Shown here piece after piece: positions 1 to 13,340 of a stretch of DNA of 64,000 bases (the first letter of the stretch is position 1; each line of letters starts with the position of its first letter). The notes beneath the pieces are model-generated. The model saw nothing but the letters and a program-made list of their open reading frames with translations, ran no database searches and was not told the DNA's origin. Where the stretch lies: positions 23,343,398-23,407,397 of the forward strand of contig JAUJPP010000003.1 of NCBI GenBank assembly GCA_030562195.1, in the 5' to 3' direction. The stretch is from Nipponacmea schrenckii (Eukaryota; Mollusca; Gastropoda; Lottiidae). The translations under genes were made by a program, and so were the position numbers.

Positions 1-1250
1 CTTATAAAATAAAATACATTTATTCATGTTCATTGTATTCTTTAGGGCCAATTAAAATTAAATGCCTTTTAGACTTTTGCATCACATTCACTACTTGACT
101 TTGACTCTAAATCTAAAGATTGTTATTAGGATTGATCTAAGATTGCCTTTCAGTGAATTACTTATGTTCAATCATTGCTTCATAATTATATTCTGTTCTA
201 TTATGTTCCATCTTGATGATCACTGAATCTAAAAAAAGTCTTAATGTTTGGGAGTTAATTAAATGTCTGTGAATCATCACCTTGATAATTATATTGTATT
301 TATACTGTAACAACATGTAAATAATTAAAATAAATAATCAAAATCATAGTAAATCATCTTTTTTATTAAGTTATTAATTCTTGTTTAGGATGTCATAAGA
401 GATACTCTCCTATACACTTACCTAGGTCAAATAGAGACTATCCTATGAATTTCAGCATACATTATTTTGATAAGAAACTATCTGGAGAGAATTACAAAAA
501 AAAAATACAAAGTGATTAGTTCAGGGAGGTAAGGAATGTGTTAGAAGAGATGGAATAGAATATGACTCATTCTTTCATTACAAGCTATATTCTCTTTTAC
601 TGAAAAATCAAAAGGAATTACAAAATGTGTCTCATAGACTCTCTATATAGACTGGTTAATTAAAATCAAAAGAAATTCATTAACATGACATGTCATATTG
701 ATATATGTATTTTGGAGAAAATCACCTTTACTGACAAATAAAAGGAAATGTTGAGGGTGATATATGAGTCTGTATTTCACTGGAGATAATTATTACTTCT
801 TACATAATATAATTAATAGGTGTGATATTATTGTAAGTCTATACTCCCAGTATTCCACATATCTGACAGCTAGAAATCATAAACTGACAGATTTAATATG
901 GTTTTAAGATGATAGGCTATTTCTACCTTACATGCTCTCAATATCATCTTTCTTTACTGCATTATTAATTCCCTATATTTCACAATTTCAAACTCGCCAG
1001 ACACTGATAGATAATTTTAGTGTCACAGAATGATAGACATAAAAATATCTGAAAGTAAATTTATAATTCCAAAGTTAGAAATAAATTTGAATTAGCCATT
1101 GGGCTGAGATTAAGTATAATATATTTGACTTACAGTATATTTATTTATTAGTAATAAGCAAAAAACAAATATTAAATTTATATATTATTACAATTTAAAA
1201 TGATTTCAGTGTTTATGGTCTATTTTTATTATACGTTACTTTCTTTACAG
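1..1250. other. Intronic or 5' flank of the BAIAP3-like gene, no exon seen
   Basis: AT-rich sequence before the first recognisable exon of the plus-strand gene. I see no convincing coding exon, repeat array or RNA gene. Because the first visible exon begins inside the protein and in phase, this stretch is most likely intron. Confidence 0.5.
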
Positions 1251-4200
1251 GAAGAATGTTTAGCAGAATCTTTTAATATTTTCATCGAATATAGTCTTAA
1301 TTTATTAAGGCGCCACCGTGAGATTTTTCCACCCTCAAATAAAGCAGCTTTTGTTCGTTTAGAAGGCATGTTAAGGTTAGTGGTTACAAACTCTAATTTT
1401 GGCTGTAAATTTGAAAGATTGATAAAATTCATTTTCTGTATCTATTGAAGATGTGCTACCTCATGTGGTGTTCAATAAGGGAAATACTCACTATAATAAA
1501 CTATTCTCGGTAACTAACTGTTCATGAAGACAGGCTTTTATACCTGGCTGGCTGTAGCTTCATGATGAAGTATGATATATTAATGTATGACTGAATTACA
1601 TCCACCTAATGTATGATACCAGTTTCCCTGTTAAGTTTACCTTTTCTTGTTATTTATTTGTTGGATATGAAATTATCTATTTTAAATATTCTAGATGTTT
1701 AGTGAAAATTTATGATATGAAAGTTTTTAAGAAATGTTGTCCATTTATAAAAGATTTGCATCCAGAAATTACACATGTTTTAAAGGTAAAGCTTACATAA
1801 ACCTTTTGTAATTTGAAGTGTTCAAGATAAGTTTTTTAATAAAGATTAATGTATATTAATTAAAGCAGTTAAAAACACAATGAAATTGACAATTTCAAGG
1901 TTTGTTTCATGATATTTGTATTTTTGTACAGTTATTCTGCTGAATAATTAGTAAAATGCTATGCAACAAAAGGACTTTCATAGAAAAGGAGAATGTGTAA
2001 CATTTATCTTGTAACTCACTCCACTCTTGTTCTGTTTTATTAATATACCAATTTCAATAATGAAGGGAGAGAAAAAATGTTATATTGTGATATATTGTAT
2101 CATGTTTTACAGAAAGGTACCTTAGAATGGTATGAAAGACAAGCTACTACATGTCGGTCTCAAGCCAAGGTAATAACAAAATTAGTATTTATTTAAAGAT
2201 AAGTAAGGTGTCCAGTACAGTATGACATTATTGATATCGAGAAAATGAAAGCACTATGTTTGCTTCTATTTTTTGCTGTGTTGATAATCCTACACGGTAG
2301 GTTTCACCAAGCACTGAAACAGATGCTATAACTCCTCTGTAGATATCTTTACGTAGATGACACAGGTTGAAAAAGTTGATCTTGTTTATCCTTTTTAAAA
2401 TGTCTGAAGATAGTTTATTCTTAAACAGACCTTGCAGCACCAGTTACAAAATTGTGTAAACCTGGAAACTATGGGATCATGTAGAGAAATAAATGAGTAG
2501 CACTTACTTTGTAGCCTATGATCTTTTATAGTTAGTCTTCAAACTTTTCAGCCAGTCCTCATATTACCTCCACTTGACAGACTTCTGTAGTTGATTATTA
2601 TCTTTCAGAGAGAAGATGATAACCTTCAGAGTTTACTAGATTTAACCAACACGTTGAACTCTGATACACACATGGCTTTACATTACTACAATAAAGTATT
2701 TAAAGAGTAAGTGATCTTATATTACATACATTACTACAATAAGTATTTAAAGAGTAAGTGATATTATATTACAAACATTATTACGATATAGTATTCAAAG
2801 AGTAAGTGATATTATATTACAAACATTATAGCAATAAAGTATTTAAAGAGTAAGTGGTATTATATTACAAACATTATAGCAATAAAGTATTTAAAGAGTA
2901 AGTGATATTATATTACAAACATTATTACAATAAAGAATTCAAAGAGTAAGTGATATTATATTACAAACATTATAGCAATAAAGTATTTAAAGAGTAAATA
3001 ATATTATATTTACATTATTACAATAAAGTATTCAACAGTAAGTGATCTTTATTTACATTATTACAATAAAGTACTCCAAGAGTAAGTGATTTTATATTAC
3101 ATACATTATTACAATAAAGAACTCTAAAAGCTTATTTCTGATATGGAAATGGGAAATGATAAGGGATTTCCCCAATCAATTTGCCATCTTATTTTAATTG
3201 TTGAAACTGGAATAAAACCTCTAGTTGATAACAGTTGATTGACTTCTTAATTACACATGTTGTTATTTTCAGGCATGTCGGTGTAGATTATTTTCATATT
3301 GTTTATCGCCATCTTGATAAACTAGTAAGTATTCATACATCATTTACAAATTGTCTTAATCTGAAATGACAGTTTGTTTTAAAATAAGTACAAGGTGCTC
3401 TAGCCTTATAGTTCTTCTCAAAATGTAATAGTAGCTAAACCCTTCCCAGCATGATTCTGTATCATCATTTCTTAGTGCTGTAGAAACTGTTTCATGCTTC
3501 TTTGTAATCTTTATAGGAAAATAGTTCTGAATATAGCAGGAAAATTCTTTACATGCAAGCTTTCATAAGCTTTTATAAAATGGATGTTGTTTTCAATATA
3601 CACTTGTAAATATATTTCTGTTCATCTGTTCATTATTCAAAGCTTGAACTGGGAACATTCCAGTATATATTAGGTATTAGGTAGAATAGTAGTTTAAAAC
3701 ATGAAGCTATGATCATACCCAGATGAGTAAAAATATCTCTGATGGACTACCATTCTTTAAATGAGTTATATATCATGTCTAATGATAATCTTTGATATTA
3801 ACCATAAAAGAGGGTATATTTTTGATGTGCTATTATTTTGCTTGGACAGTTGTCTTTCTTTATTAGTCAACAGCTTAAAGTTTGGATTTTTGTTTGTGCC
3901 CGATAAAAAACAAATTCGAGAAAAAAAAAGACCACCAACAACATGTAGCTTAGAACCATATATACTATAGAAAGATAAAGCATAAATTGTAGAGAGATAT
4001 ATTCCTTCTGACATTAATTTGACTTTGCCAGAAATAATATAACTATATTTATATTAATTAAAACAATCACTATAGTTTGCAGGAGATGTTGGCAAAGCCT
4101 TGGAAGATGAGGTTTGTGTTTCTTAAGAAAGACCTTCCGTCACTTATTTGGTTTGAAATGTTGTGAATCACTCACTACACACTCAATTTCACTCACTTAA

Positions 4201-7200
4201 CTTTCCTCTCTCTCTTTGGGTCAGACCACAGGCCTTTATTACCAAAGTATTTTGTTCTGGTGTTGGCGAGACAATTTTTAGGAAACTGTAGGACTGAATT
4301 GAATGAAGAGTCTCTAATATTGTTTTATTTTTAAAACTGCTTGATAGTTATGCACAATTTTAAATGTGAAGGATCCAAATTTATATATACTGCTTGGTTT
4401 TGTTATATTTTATTTTATAACAGTGCATGTATAGTATAGTTAGATCTTTTATTTTTTTTTTTCACCATGGCTTGAATTTTCTTTTTGTAGAATTTTCATT
4501 GTGGCCTCTTATTTAAGTAATGATATGATAAAATGTATGTGCACAATAAAGTTACCTAATAATATGCACTGGCACTTACTTATTTAGAAAAAAAACCAGG
4601 AATGGATATATAAGCTTAGTTAATATATTGAACTAATAGATAGTATATCAATTTTAGATGTAACCTGTTATACTCCTTGTATACATCAGACCTACACACC
4701 AGCTAACCACTTTCAAGGCCAGATATACTGTTGATGAGCATTGAAATACTGTCTAATATTTACAGACTTTACTATTATCAAATCCTTCATGCATCAAACT
4801 ATTCAGAAAATTCAACAGAAATTCTATTACTATTGTCAAATAGTGCTATTTTCATACAATGATATTGTACGTGTTTGTCCAAAATATAGTATTTATCATT
4901 CTGGTATCCATTGATATTGTTTAACAGGTGCCCCTTTATACTTATCTCTATCTATTAAATTATATTATAGTTAGGTGATGAGCTTCACCAAGATTTAAAG
5001 ACAATACTGAAGAACTCAGGATGTGATAAAGAAATTTTACCCAATGAGCTTGATGATGCTAATGCTTCTGGTACATCATTATTTGAACTTTATTTAGCTA
5101 TACAAGAATTTACTAAGTACAGTTCACATCTACCACATAAGTAAGTTATAACAAATTAATAATTTAAAAGGATTCAAAAGTCAAATCTTTATCTTAATAT
5201 GGGATATATTTCTTGGAAATAATTTTCTGGATCATCTATAATAATTTTGAACAAAGAAGAGGTTATCCCATTTACATATGTTCACTTTATGAAAGTAGAA
5301 TGTTTATCAGATAGATATATAATGCTTTTATCATCATAGGTTGAATATATATAGGTAAAAATTATATATTCTGAGATAGATCTAATATAATGTTTATATT
5401 TCTAGAGACCATGATAGAATGAATATAATGTTTATATTTCTAGAGACTATCATGGGTTGAATATAGAGTTTATATTTGGAGAGAGATATAATATAATGTT
5501 TATATTTCTAGAGACCATAATGGAATTAATATAATGTTTATATTTCTAGAGACCATAATGGAATTAATATTATGTTTATAATTTTAGAAATCATTATGAA
5601 ATATAAAAGTGTTTATATTCTGAGATAGATAAAATATAATGTTTATATTTCTAGAGAACATCATGGGTAGAGATATAAGTAAAGTTTATATTCTGGGATA
5701 GATAAAATATAATGTTTATATTTCTAGAGACAATAATGGAATTAATATTATGTTTATAATTTTAGAAATCATTATGAAATATAAAAAGTGTTTATATTCT
5801 GAGATAGATAAAATATAATGTTTATATTTCTAGAGAACATCATGGATTGAGATATAAGTAAAGTTTATATTCTGAGATAGATAAAATATAATGTTTATAT
5901 TTCTAGAGACAATAATGGAATTAATATTATGTTTATAATTTTAGAAATCATTATGAAATATAAAAAGTGTTTATATTCTGAGATAGATAAAATATAATGT
6001 TTATATTTCTAGAGACCATCATGGAATTAATATAATGGTTTATTTTTCTGAAAATAATAATTAATATTATGTTTAAAATTTTAGAAATCATTTAAAGATA
6101 TAAAAGTGTTTATATTCTGAGATAGATAAAATGTAATGTTTATATTTCTAGAGACCATAATGGAATTGATATAATGTTTATATTTCTAGAGACCATAATG
6201 GAATTAATATTATGTTTATAATTTTAGAATATCATTATGAAATATAAAAAGTGTTTATATTCTGAGATAAATAAAATATAATGTTTATATTTCTAGAGAC
6301 CATAAATTGAAAATTTTTTTAAATAAAAATTTTTGTTTATATTTCTAGAGATCGTCATGGGTTGAATATCAGTCAGTATTTTGAATGGTTTCGATGTGCT
6401 GTCAGTAGATGGTTGTGTATTGCTAGACAGAAATCGTTTAAACGAATTAGAAAAGCTGTAGAATTAGATAAAGTAATATTTTTATATAATCAACATAAAT
6501 TCTTAATATGAAATAAAGACATAGAATGTTGTAAATGAGGAAGATATTACAAAATTCTGTGGCAGAAGAGAATTGAATGTAAATACAAACTGTAACCCAA
6601 ATTTAGTCTGTATTTATTCTGCCCTAGCCTGCCTTTTTGACAAGAAAATCACCGTATTTTATTATCAGTTGTAAAATTAATTTGAAAGATTAAAACGGGG
6701 TAAAATATTAGTAAAGAGTAAAACTGTGTAATATTTGTAGGTAGCCCAGATGGATATGTCAGTCAAATATAGTACATCAGCTGTAGATGTTTGTTGTTGT
6801 TTTGTGCAGGTAAGTTGTATGTAAAGATATTTTAGCTCATCCAGGTACCCAAAAGCAAAAACAACCAGTATTTTTTCAGAATTTAGGGGTTAAAATGTAA
6901 CTCGTTTAGTCGATTTGACTCTATTTTGTGATTAGTGACATTACCAAACATTTAGTTTTAGATGAATTGCAGGAACCAAGTATGTCTGCTTGAAAATGGA
7001 ATGGTGCATGTTGATGCTTTCAGTGTCCCTGATACACATCAAATTTTGAATATGCCTACATAATGTATACAAAATTAATATTAAGTGAATTGGGATTCTT
7101 TGCCAAAAAAAGGAAAATATCTAATTGGAAGATAAATCTAGTCGAATGAAAAACTGTATTGAAATGTTCTATTCTTGATTGAAGACTTAACAAGTTGGGT

Positions 7201-10200
7201 ATATATTCATTTCAGTCCATCAAATGTCAATATTTTATACTTCCATTTTTAGATCACAGACTTTTGGAAACAGTTGTCGTGGCCAGATTATGTGGGTGCA
7301 TTTCCTTTTGTACTTAAATTAACAGAGGTGAGAATTATTTGCTGTTATATCTCTGAATATTCAGGTAAATTTAATTCTCAGAAAAATGTCATTTTGCAAC
7401 TCTGATGGTACTTAATTAAAGAAGAAAGCTATAATTACTAATATTACTGATATATGAATGTATATTGTAGGATATCTGTGAAGGAGCTGAACTGTATGCT
7501 GATTTAGTTCATGAGAAGTTAATAAAAGCTGGATATTATGATGAAGAGGGTCAATTTGATGTAACAGAACAGGTCAGTATCAGTGATATATATATAATAG
7601 GTTAGGTCAGACTAAACTGGTGCTATATAGAGTATTGATAGCTGACTGTGATGATTTGAACCCACACCACCCAATCACCTAGCAAACAACAATTCACTAT
7701 CAACTGAGCTACTCCACTGCCCCGAAAAATGCAGTGGTCTAACCAAGTGGTAGTGGGAAGTTTCGACTTGTGAGCATGTACTGGTTGAAATACAATAAAA
7801 GGGAATCAATTATGGTACTATAACACACTTCTATAATAACAAGGTACATAATGTTAAACCACAATTTACATCAACATTATGTGCTTTGTTAATAAGAAGT
7901 TGTTATTGTAATGTGTTATATCATAGTATAGTATAAGGTATATAATAGCATGTAATCCTAGAAGGCGTGTATCCGAAACCAATAAACAACAAGACAATAA
8001 TATAATTTTAATAGTTTTACCACTTCAATGAAATTTAGTTTATCATGTTATTAAAGTTTTATTTTATTATATTTTTTTTACAGCTGTGTATAACAATCAA
8101 CAATATCGAACAAGTACGAAGAGCTTTAAAACCCTTACCAGAAACGTTAAATTTTCATGAAATAAAAAAAGCAGTGGAAGTATCTAATGGAGAACACAAG
8201 ACACAAGGCCAAACTCTAAATAATTTGATAAAGAAAGCTGATGATATGATGGTGAGGAAAATAAAACAAGTTGTAGAAAGAGTAGCAGATAAAGTAAGTC
8301 TGAACTATTCACATTAGGTATGTCAAAATAAGAAATATAATACACACTTATTCTTTCCGCCAGTTAATCTGGAAAAATCTCTGTCTCTCCTAATCATACC
8401 AACTCAATAATATCACAGGATCTTTATCCAGGACTTGAATTTACAAAAGAAAGCAGCAAAAAATGAGTTTTTTTCCATAGCACAAAACAGTTTCTGTGTA
8501 TTATATTTTATTTAGCAAGAATTATACTATAAAGTGTCTGAGAATTTTTAATAGATATCTTTATTCTGGTCTTTATTCAAGATGACCTCTTACAAGTTCA
8601 TTTTGATATCATTACAGATGAGACCTGATATTAAAAAAGATGTCTTCCATTTAAACTGGGCACCTGAATCAGTTCCTGCAGATGATGTAAGCTCTTAAAA
8701 CTTACTTAATCTTATCTTTATTTGAAGATTTGAAAGAAAAATTAAATTTACTACTTATTACCCATGTTGCTTTGAATATGTGAAAATATTCAGTAGGTTT
8801 TTGGATGATATAGAGGCAATATGCAAAAAGTATAGATATGGAGAAGGTCGATTAAAAACATTCATTGAAATAGATTATAAGTTGTTTTTTATTCTATATT
8901 TTAGGCTATTGGTGATTTATTAGAATATCTAGATACCAATCTACTAACATTAAATAATAATCTATTAAAAACTAACTTTGATAGAATATTAGAGTCTATC
9001 TGGGTTGAGGTAATGGAAGAATTTCAAGAAGTTATGGAGAAAGAAGAAGTTGTAAGTAAAATTAGACAATAGTTTTAAACAAATAAAGGCTACAAATATC
9101 TACTTAACCAGCTAGTTGATCTCCAGAATTATTATTATTATTATTGGAGGAATTTTATTTTATTTAGTTAGTATGTGAGAAGTACATTTTCATACACAGT
9201 ATCAATATTTACTTAAATATTAGTGCAGTGGTCACTTACTTTTATATTAATATTAAAAATTTTGTATAAACATGTACATATATGTAATCTTGATATCTAG
9301 TTTTAATTCCAATGTTCAAATAATTTTTTGAATATGAGCAGTAACAGATATGATATGTCCTTTTGTATTGTATTCTGGTTATTAAACAACCAACATTATT
9401 TATTGTATTTTATTATAGAGACCACCAGTATTCTATCAGAGAATGTTTGATGCATTAGGTGTACTAGTAGATTTTTTCCATGCTAATGGTAAAGGTTTAT
9501 CTATGGATGATATTATAACAGACCAATTTCAGGTTGGCTCATATTCTTACTTAGATAACTGACGTTCATTGTTATCAAGTGAAATCGTGAAATTTTCAAT
9601 AATATTAGCTTTAGATTTGCAGACATCTAACTAAATACCTAGGAGACAAGATTTGGAACTGCATATAGCAGTAAACTGATGAAAGCTTGAGATGCCAAGC
9701 CTCACTAGTAACAAGCAGATTGTTTGTAATAGAGTTCAGACTTGTGTCTACTATAAATTATGTGACATTGGTTATGACAATATAAGTTTTAATGTCTTTC
9801 TATTATAGAGCCTGAGAGAAAGATTATCATTACATAAGATGGACACCCCAACTTTAATAGAAACATTTTTTAATAGTAAATGTCAAGATCAGGTGAGATA
9901 TATTAGTATGTGTATTAGTGCCATTTATAGCTTCTTGTTGCATCATTTGATCAGATGTCTCTGGTTCCTGTTTGTATCATATATATTAGTTAACAATAGA
10001 CTTAGTAGATATCATACTTTTATTTAATCTCTGTTAATTTCCGCAAGATGTATTTGCCTTGATTTGGTTATATATCTGTCAATGCTTTCAATGTTTCTCT
10101 GCATTATGCAATATGAAATATGAAATTTGGCAAAAATGGATTATTTTAGCCATCTATTTCAATCTATTATTCTCCTGATGTTATTTTATCTCTAAGTAGT

Positions 10201-11779
10201 TAATGAATTATTAATAATGATATATTTATAATTGTAGTCTCATTTGGAGCATAGTGAATATGGTATATTAAATGTAAGAGTGTGTTATAGAATGGATGCT
10301 CATACTTTACTTGTCGAAGGTATGTCTCCTTTATTACAGACTTTTATTATAATCCAAAAAAATCTGTGCATCAACTTACCATTTCTTATTGGTAATCTAT
10401 TAAAGTATAAAACTATGTAAATATACTGAGGATTCTGTGGATTATCATTTTCAGTTTTCTTTTAACATGTAAATAATTAATTATATGATATGAATAATGT
10501 TATATTTCAGTTTTAAGTGCAAAGGATGTTATTCCACTGGATGCCAATGGTAAGTTCACCTTATTATACTCTTTTTCAACTATTATAAGAACATGCATAT
10601 AAAGATTTCTGGTGATGTATTTAATATGTGATTGTCCATGCTATTTTAACCTTAACTCCAGTGTCTTCAATTTAATTGTCTAAAATGAAGAATAAACAGT
10701 GTATCAAGAATGACATTATTTATTATAGGTTTAAGTGATCCATTTGTATTAGTCCAGTTATTACCAGAACATGTGTTTCCAAAAGTATCTGTTCAGAGTA
10801 CTAAAGTTATCAAAAAAACATTAAACCCATTGTTTGAAGAAACTTTTGAATTGTAAGTATCAAGGTAGAGCACAAACATATAATAATATGGAAAAACAGA
10901 ACAATCAGTTACTTATCTCTTCAGTTTGTTTTTGATGGTCTATCAATTCAGATCAGATCACAAATCTCAGAATTTGCAGATTTTGTTTAACATGGCCCCA
11001 GACTTGTATCTTTACATAGCCAGTATATAAGTATCTTTACATAGCCATTATATAAGTATCTTTATGTAGCCAGTATATAAGTATCTTTACTTTGCCAGTA
11101 TATAAGTATCTTTATTTATCCAGTATATAAGTATCTTTATTTATCCAGTATATAATTGACTACAGTCATGGAGGTAAAAGATAAACTATGCGTATATACA
11201 TATATAAATATCTGTTTTGCAGCACTATAAACCCTATCCAGTGCCAGCGCCATGGTGCCACCTTATTATTTACTGTTATGGACCATGATCTAGTATTTCA
11301 AAATGATTTTGCTGGTGAGGCGTATTTATCTATGGCAGAGATTCCTGGAGTAGATGGAGTAGAAGTATCAGGATATGAAGCTTTAAGTATTGTTTCTCTA
11401 CCTTTAATGCATCCTAAACATAAAGGTAAGCGAATATATAACATAAAAGGACATCTTACCGACCCTTATTTCTATTATAAACAATCCACTATCATTTAGA
11501 TCACATTTGACAATTTTATATGTGGGCAATTATATAAAAAAGAGACAACCATATTTTAGATACCAAAGATACTGAAAACTTCAAAAAGTTTTAGTGTTCC
11601 AGACATCGGTCAACAACTAAAATCATTTTTAAATTTATTTTTTTTTTATTCTGATGTTTCTGTTTTTAGATCATGCTGCTTTAGAAATATTGGGCAGAAG
11701 AAGCTGGGATAAAGATGCTCAAGATTTTGTCAAGAAACGATATAAAGTTCACGACCAAGCTGCCTCTTCTATACCATGA
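1251..11779 (+). CDS. BAIAP3: BAIAP3/Munc13-4-family protein (MUN domain plus C-terminal C2), 5'-partial, 20 exons
   Basis: Family members prime dense-core vesicle or lysosome-related exocytosis at the plasma membrane. Exons, all joined in phase with GT/AG ends: 1251-1375, 1695-1785, 2113-2169, 2609-2706, 3273-3324, 4971-5140, 6349-6472, 6741-6809, 7253-7327, 7471-7572, 8084-8293, 8618-8686, 8905-9051, 9419-9532, 9809-9892, 10238-10319, 10511-10549, 10729-10852, 11223-11425, 11670-11779. They give 714 codons and a TGA stop. The MUN region shows YFEWFRCAVSRWL, KAVELDK, LCITINNIEQVRRAL and RMFDALGVLVDFFHANGKGL. The last part is a C2 domain with Ca2+-loop aspartates in PLDANGLSDPF and FTVMDHD..QNDFAGEA, then a DAQDFVKKR tail. 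DANGLSDPF and DFAGEA favour BAIAP3 over UNC13D. The N-terminal C2 domain lies outside the window. Two introns carry repeats derived from adjacent splice sites. Confidence 0.93.
2672..3125 (+). repeat. Tandem repeat (about 48 bp, about 9 copies) spanning an exon end and its 5' splice site
   Basis: Starting at the last bases of exon 2609-2706, a unit of 47-48 bp repeats. Its AGAGTAAG motif recurs at 2704, 2751, 2799 and 2847 and onward to about 3082. The first copy is the true exon/donor junction (AAAGA|GTAAGT). Most later copies keep a GTAAGT donor; one near 2991 is mutated. Confidence 0.85.
5390..6348 (+). repeat. Tandem repeat spanning a 3' splice site, in the intron before exon 6349
   Basis: A compound repeat whose core TTTATATTTCTAGAGA recurs at least 12 times. 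The last occurrence is the real acceptor of exon 6349-6472 (TTTCTAG|AGATCG). Copies near 5440 and 5650 even keep the ATCATGGGTTGA-like start of the exon, so the array looks like amplification of the acceptor plus the first exon bases. A longer unit containing GAGATAGATAAAATATAATG is interleaved. Confidence 0.85.
7628..7727 (-). mobile_element. tRNA-derived SINE head, minus strand
   Basis: Read on the minus strand it has a tRNA-like A box (TAGCTCAGTTGATAG) and, about 35 bp on, a B box (GGTTCAAATC). It lies in an intron, has no acceptor-stem pairing that I can close, and differs from the main SINE family of the window. A SINE head or tRNA pseudogene is more likely than a working tRNA. Confidence 0.55.
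11012..11158 (+). repeat. 25-bp tandem repeat in the BAIAP3-like gene
   Basis: About six copies of a unit reading roughly AGTATATAAGTATCTTTA followed by CATAGCC or TTATCC, in the intron just before exon 11223-11425. Confidence 0.75.
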
Positions 11780-12019
11780 ATTAAACAGGGTTATGATATA
11801 ATTGCCTTCAATCAGAAATCTTGCTCCAATTAAATATTGTTACAGTACTAATGTTTCATTATGATTACCTAAATTCTGGTATGTACTATATTAAGAATAG
11901 AAATCAACAGGTAAACAAGGCTCCCCATAATATTATTTGAATGTTCAAAATTTATTACATTTAATACATGAGGTAGTCAGAATATTTTGTTTCTTTTTGA
12001 TCTTATTTTACAAAATAAA

Positions 12020-12415
12020 GTAGATTATTACAATGTTCAGAAAATGAAGTTATTTCAATATTCAGAAAATAAGTTATTGTTATTACAATGATCAGAAAAT
12101 AAAGTTATTACAATGTTCAGAAAATGAAGTTATTTCAATATTCAGAAAATAAGTTATTGTTATTACAATGATCAGAAAATAAAGTTATTACAATGTTCAG
12201 AAAATAAGTTACTGTTATTGCAATGTTCAGAAAATAAGTTATTGTTATTACAATGATCAGAAAATAAAGTTATTTCAATGTTCAGAAAATAAATTATTGT
12301 TATTAAATGTTCAGAATATAAGTTATTGTTATTTCAATGTTCGTGAAAAAAAAAATAATACAATGTTCTGATATTAGTTATTACAATGTTCAGAAAATAA
12401 GTTATTACAGTGTTC
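12020..12415 (+). repeat. Tandem repeat with poly(A)-signal-like units downstream of the BAIAP3-like gene
   Basis: Roughly a dozen copies of units of about 25-36 bp built on ACAATGTTCAGAAAATAAAG. Several contain AATAAAG or AATAAG, so the 3' end of the first gene may have repeated candidate poly(A) signals. Confidence 0.75.
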
Positions 12416-13149
12416 AGTGGTTAAATATTACAGTGAATATTTTCAATTGGTCTTGTTATAAGTCATCAATACATAATGGTACGTTCTACTACACATTCAT
12501 AAATTAAAGGTAATCTTTCTATATCAGGAGAGATTCTTCAGGCCTTTTTGAAAGAATATATTATTAATTTTTATGGACATTATACATGTCATTATTTCAG
12601 CACTTTGTTTCCATGGTGTTCAAGTTTTTTATTTATTTGTCTATCAAACGTATTTTAATGGACCAATCTTACAATTCCATGTATCTGTTTAACGTTTGTT
12701 ATTATTTTTGTGAACTTGTTATAGTTACAAAATATTTTATGCCATTTTTTATCTTTGATCTCTGGTGTCATTCTAGATATTTAATGTTGTTTTTTACTTT
12801 GTTTTGTCTTTCAGTTGAGTTTAAATTATTTATTCTGAATGTTCAGATAAAAGTCAGATGTATTTATTCTTGTAAATATAGAAGGTTTCTCTATTTATTG
12901 AAGAGTAGGACGTAAAACTCCATTCATTTCATTTCATTTTTCTATTTATTGAATTGCATCTTACAATTTTTTTAGGAATAACATTTGCTTAGGTGATCTT
13001 AATTAAACTTTTAAACAGTCTGTCTGCAAGTTCCACAAATTGTTGACAATTATTGATGCAAATTGCCCTTAGCTAGAGGCTAATATACATTTAAATTAAA
13101 CTATTATCTTTTCACTTCTCCATGTGTATTAGAGATAAGACTCAAAGGC

Positions 13150-13340
13150 ATGCTTATCTACCCATTTTCAGTTTTCAGTAAAACTGAGTTTCACGTCCTA
13201 CTTTGCTGCACCTTATGGGCTAATGAAGATGGGTAACGCAATGCAGTGTGCATTGAGGGAAATTTTGTCAGAACAGCGGCATATGCCTACTTTTGGTGGG
13301 ATTTCCAACTGTCCAGGGATCTTTAATGTAATTTCATTCA
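13150..13340 (-). mobile_element. Truncated SINE copy (3' part), minus strand
   Basis: Contains the reversed 3' body of the same SINE family as 37740-38032: CACCTTATGGGCTAATG, then GCAGTGTGCATTGAGGGAAA and TTTTGTCAGAACAGCGGCAT. The tRNA-like head is missing. Confidence 0.6.

Noticed and set aside
12586..12915. 109-codon open frame downstream of the BAIAP3-like gene
   Set aside because: AT-driven hydrophobic composition, no family resemblance, and it runs into a SINE tail.
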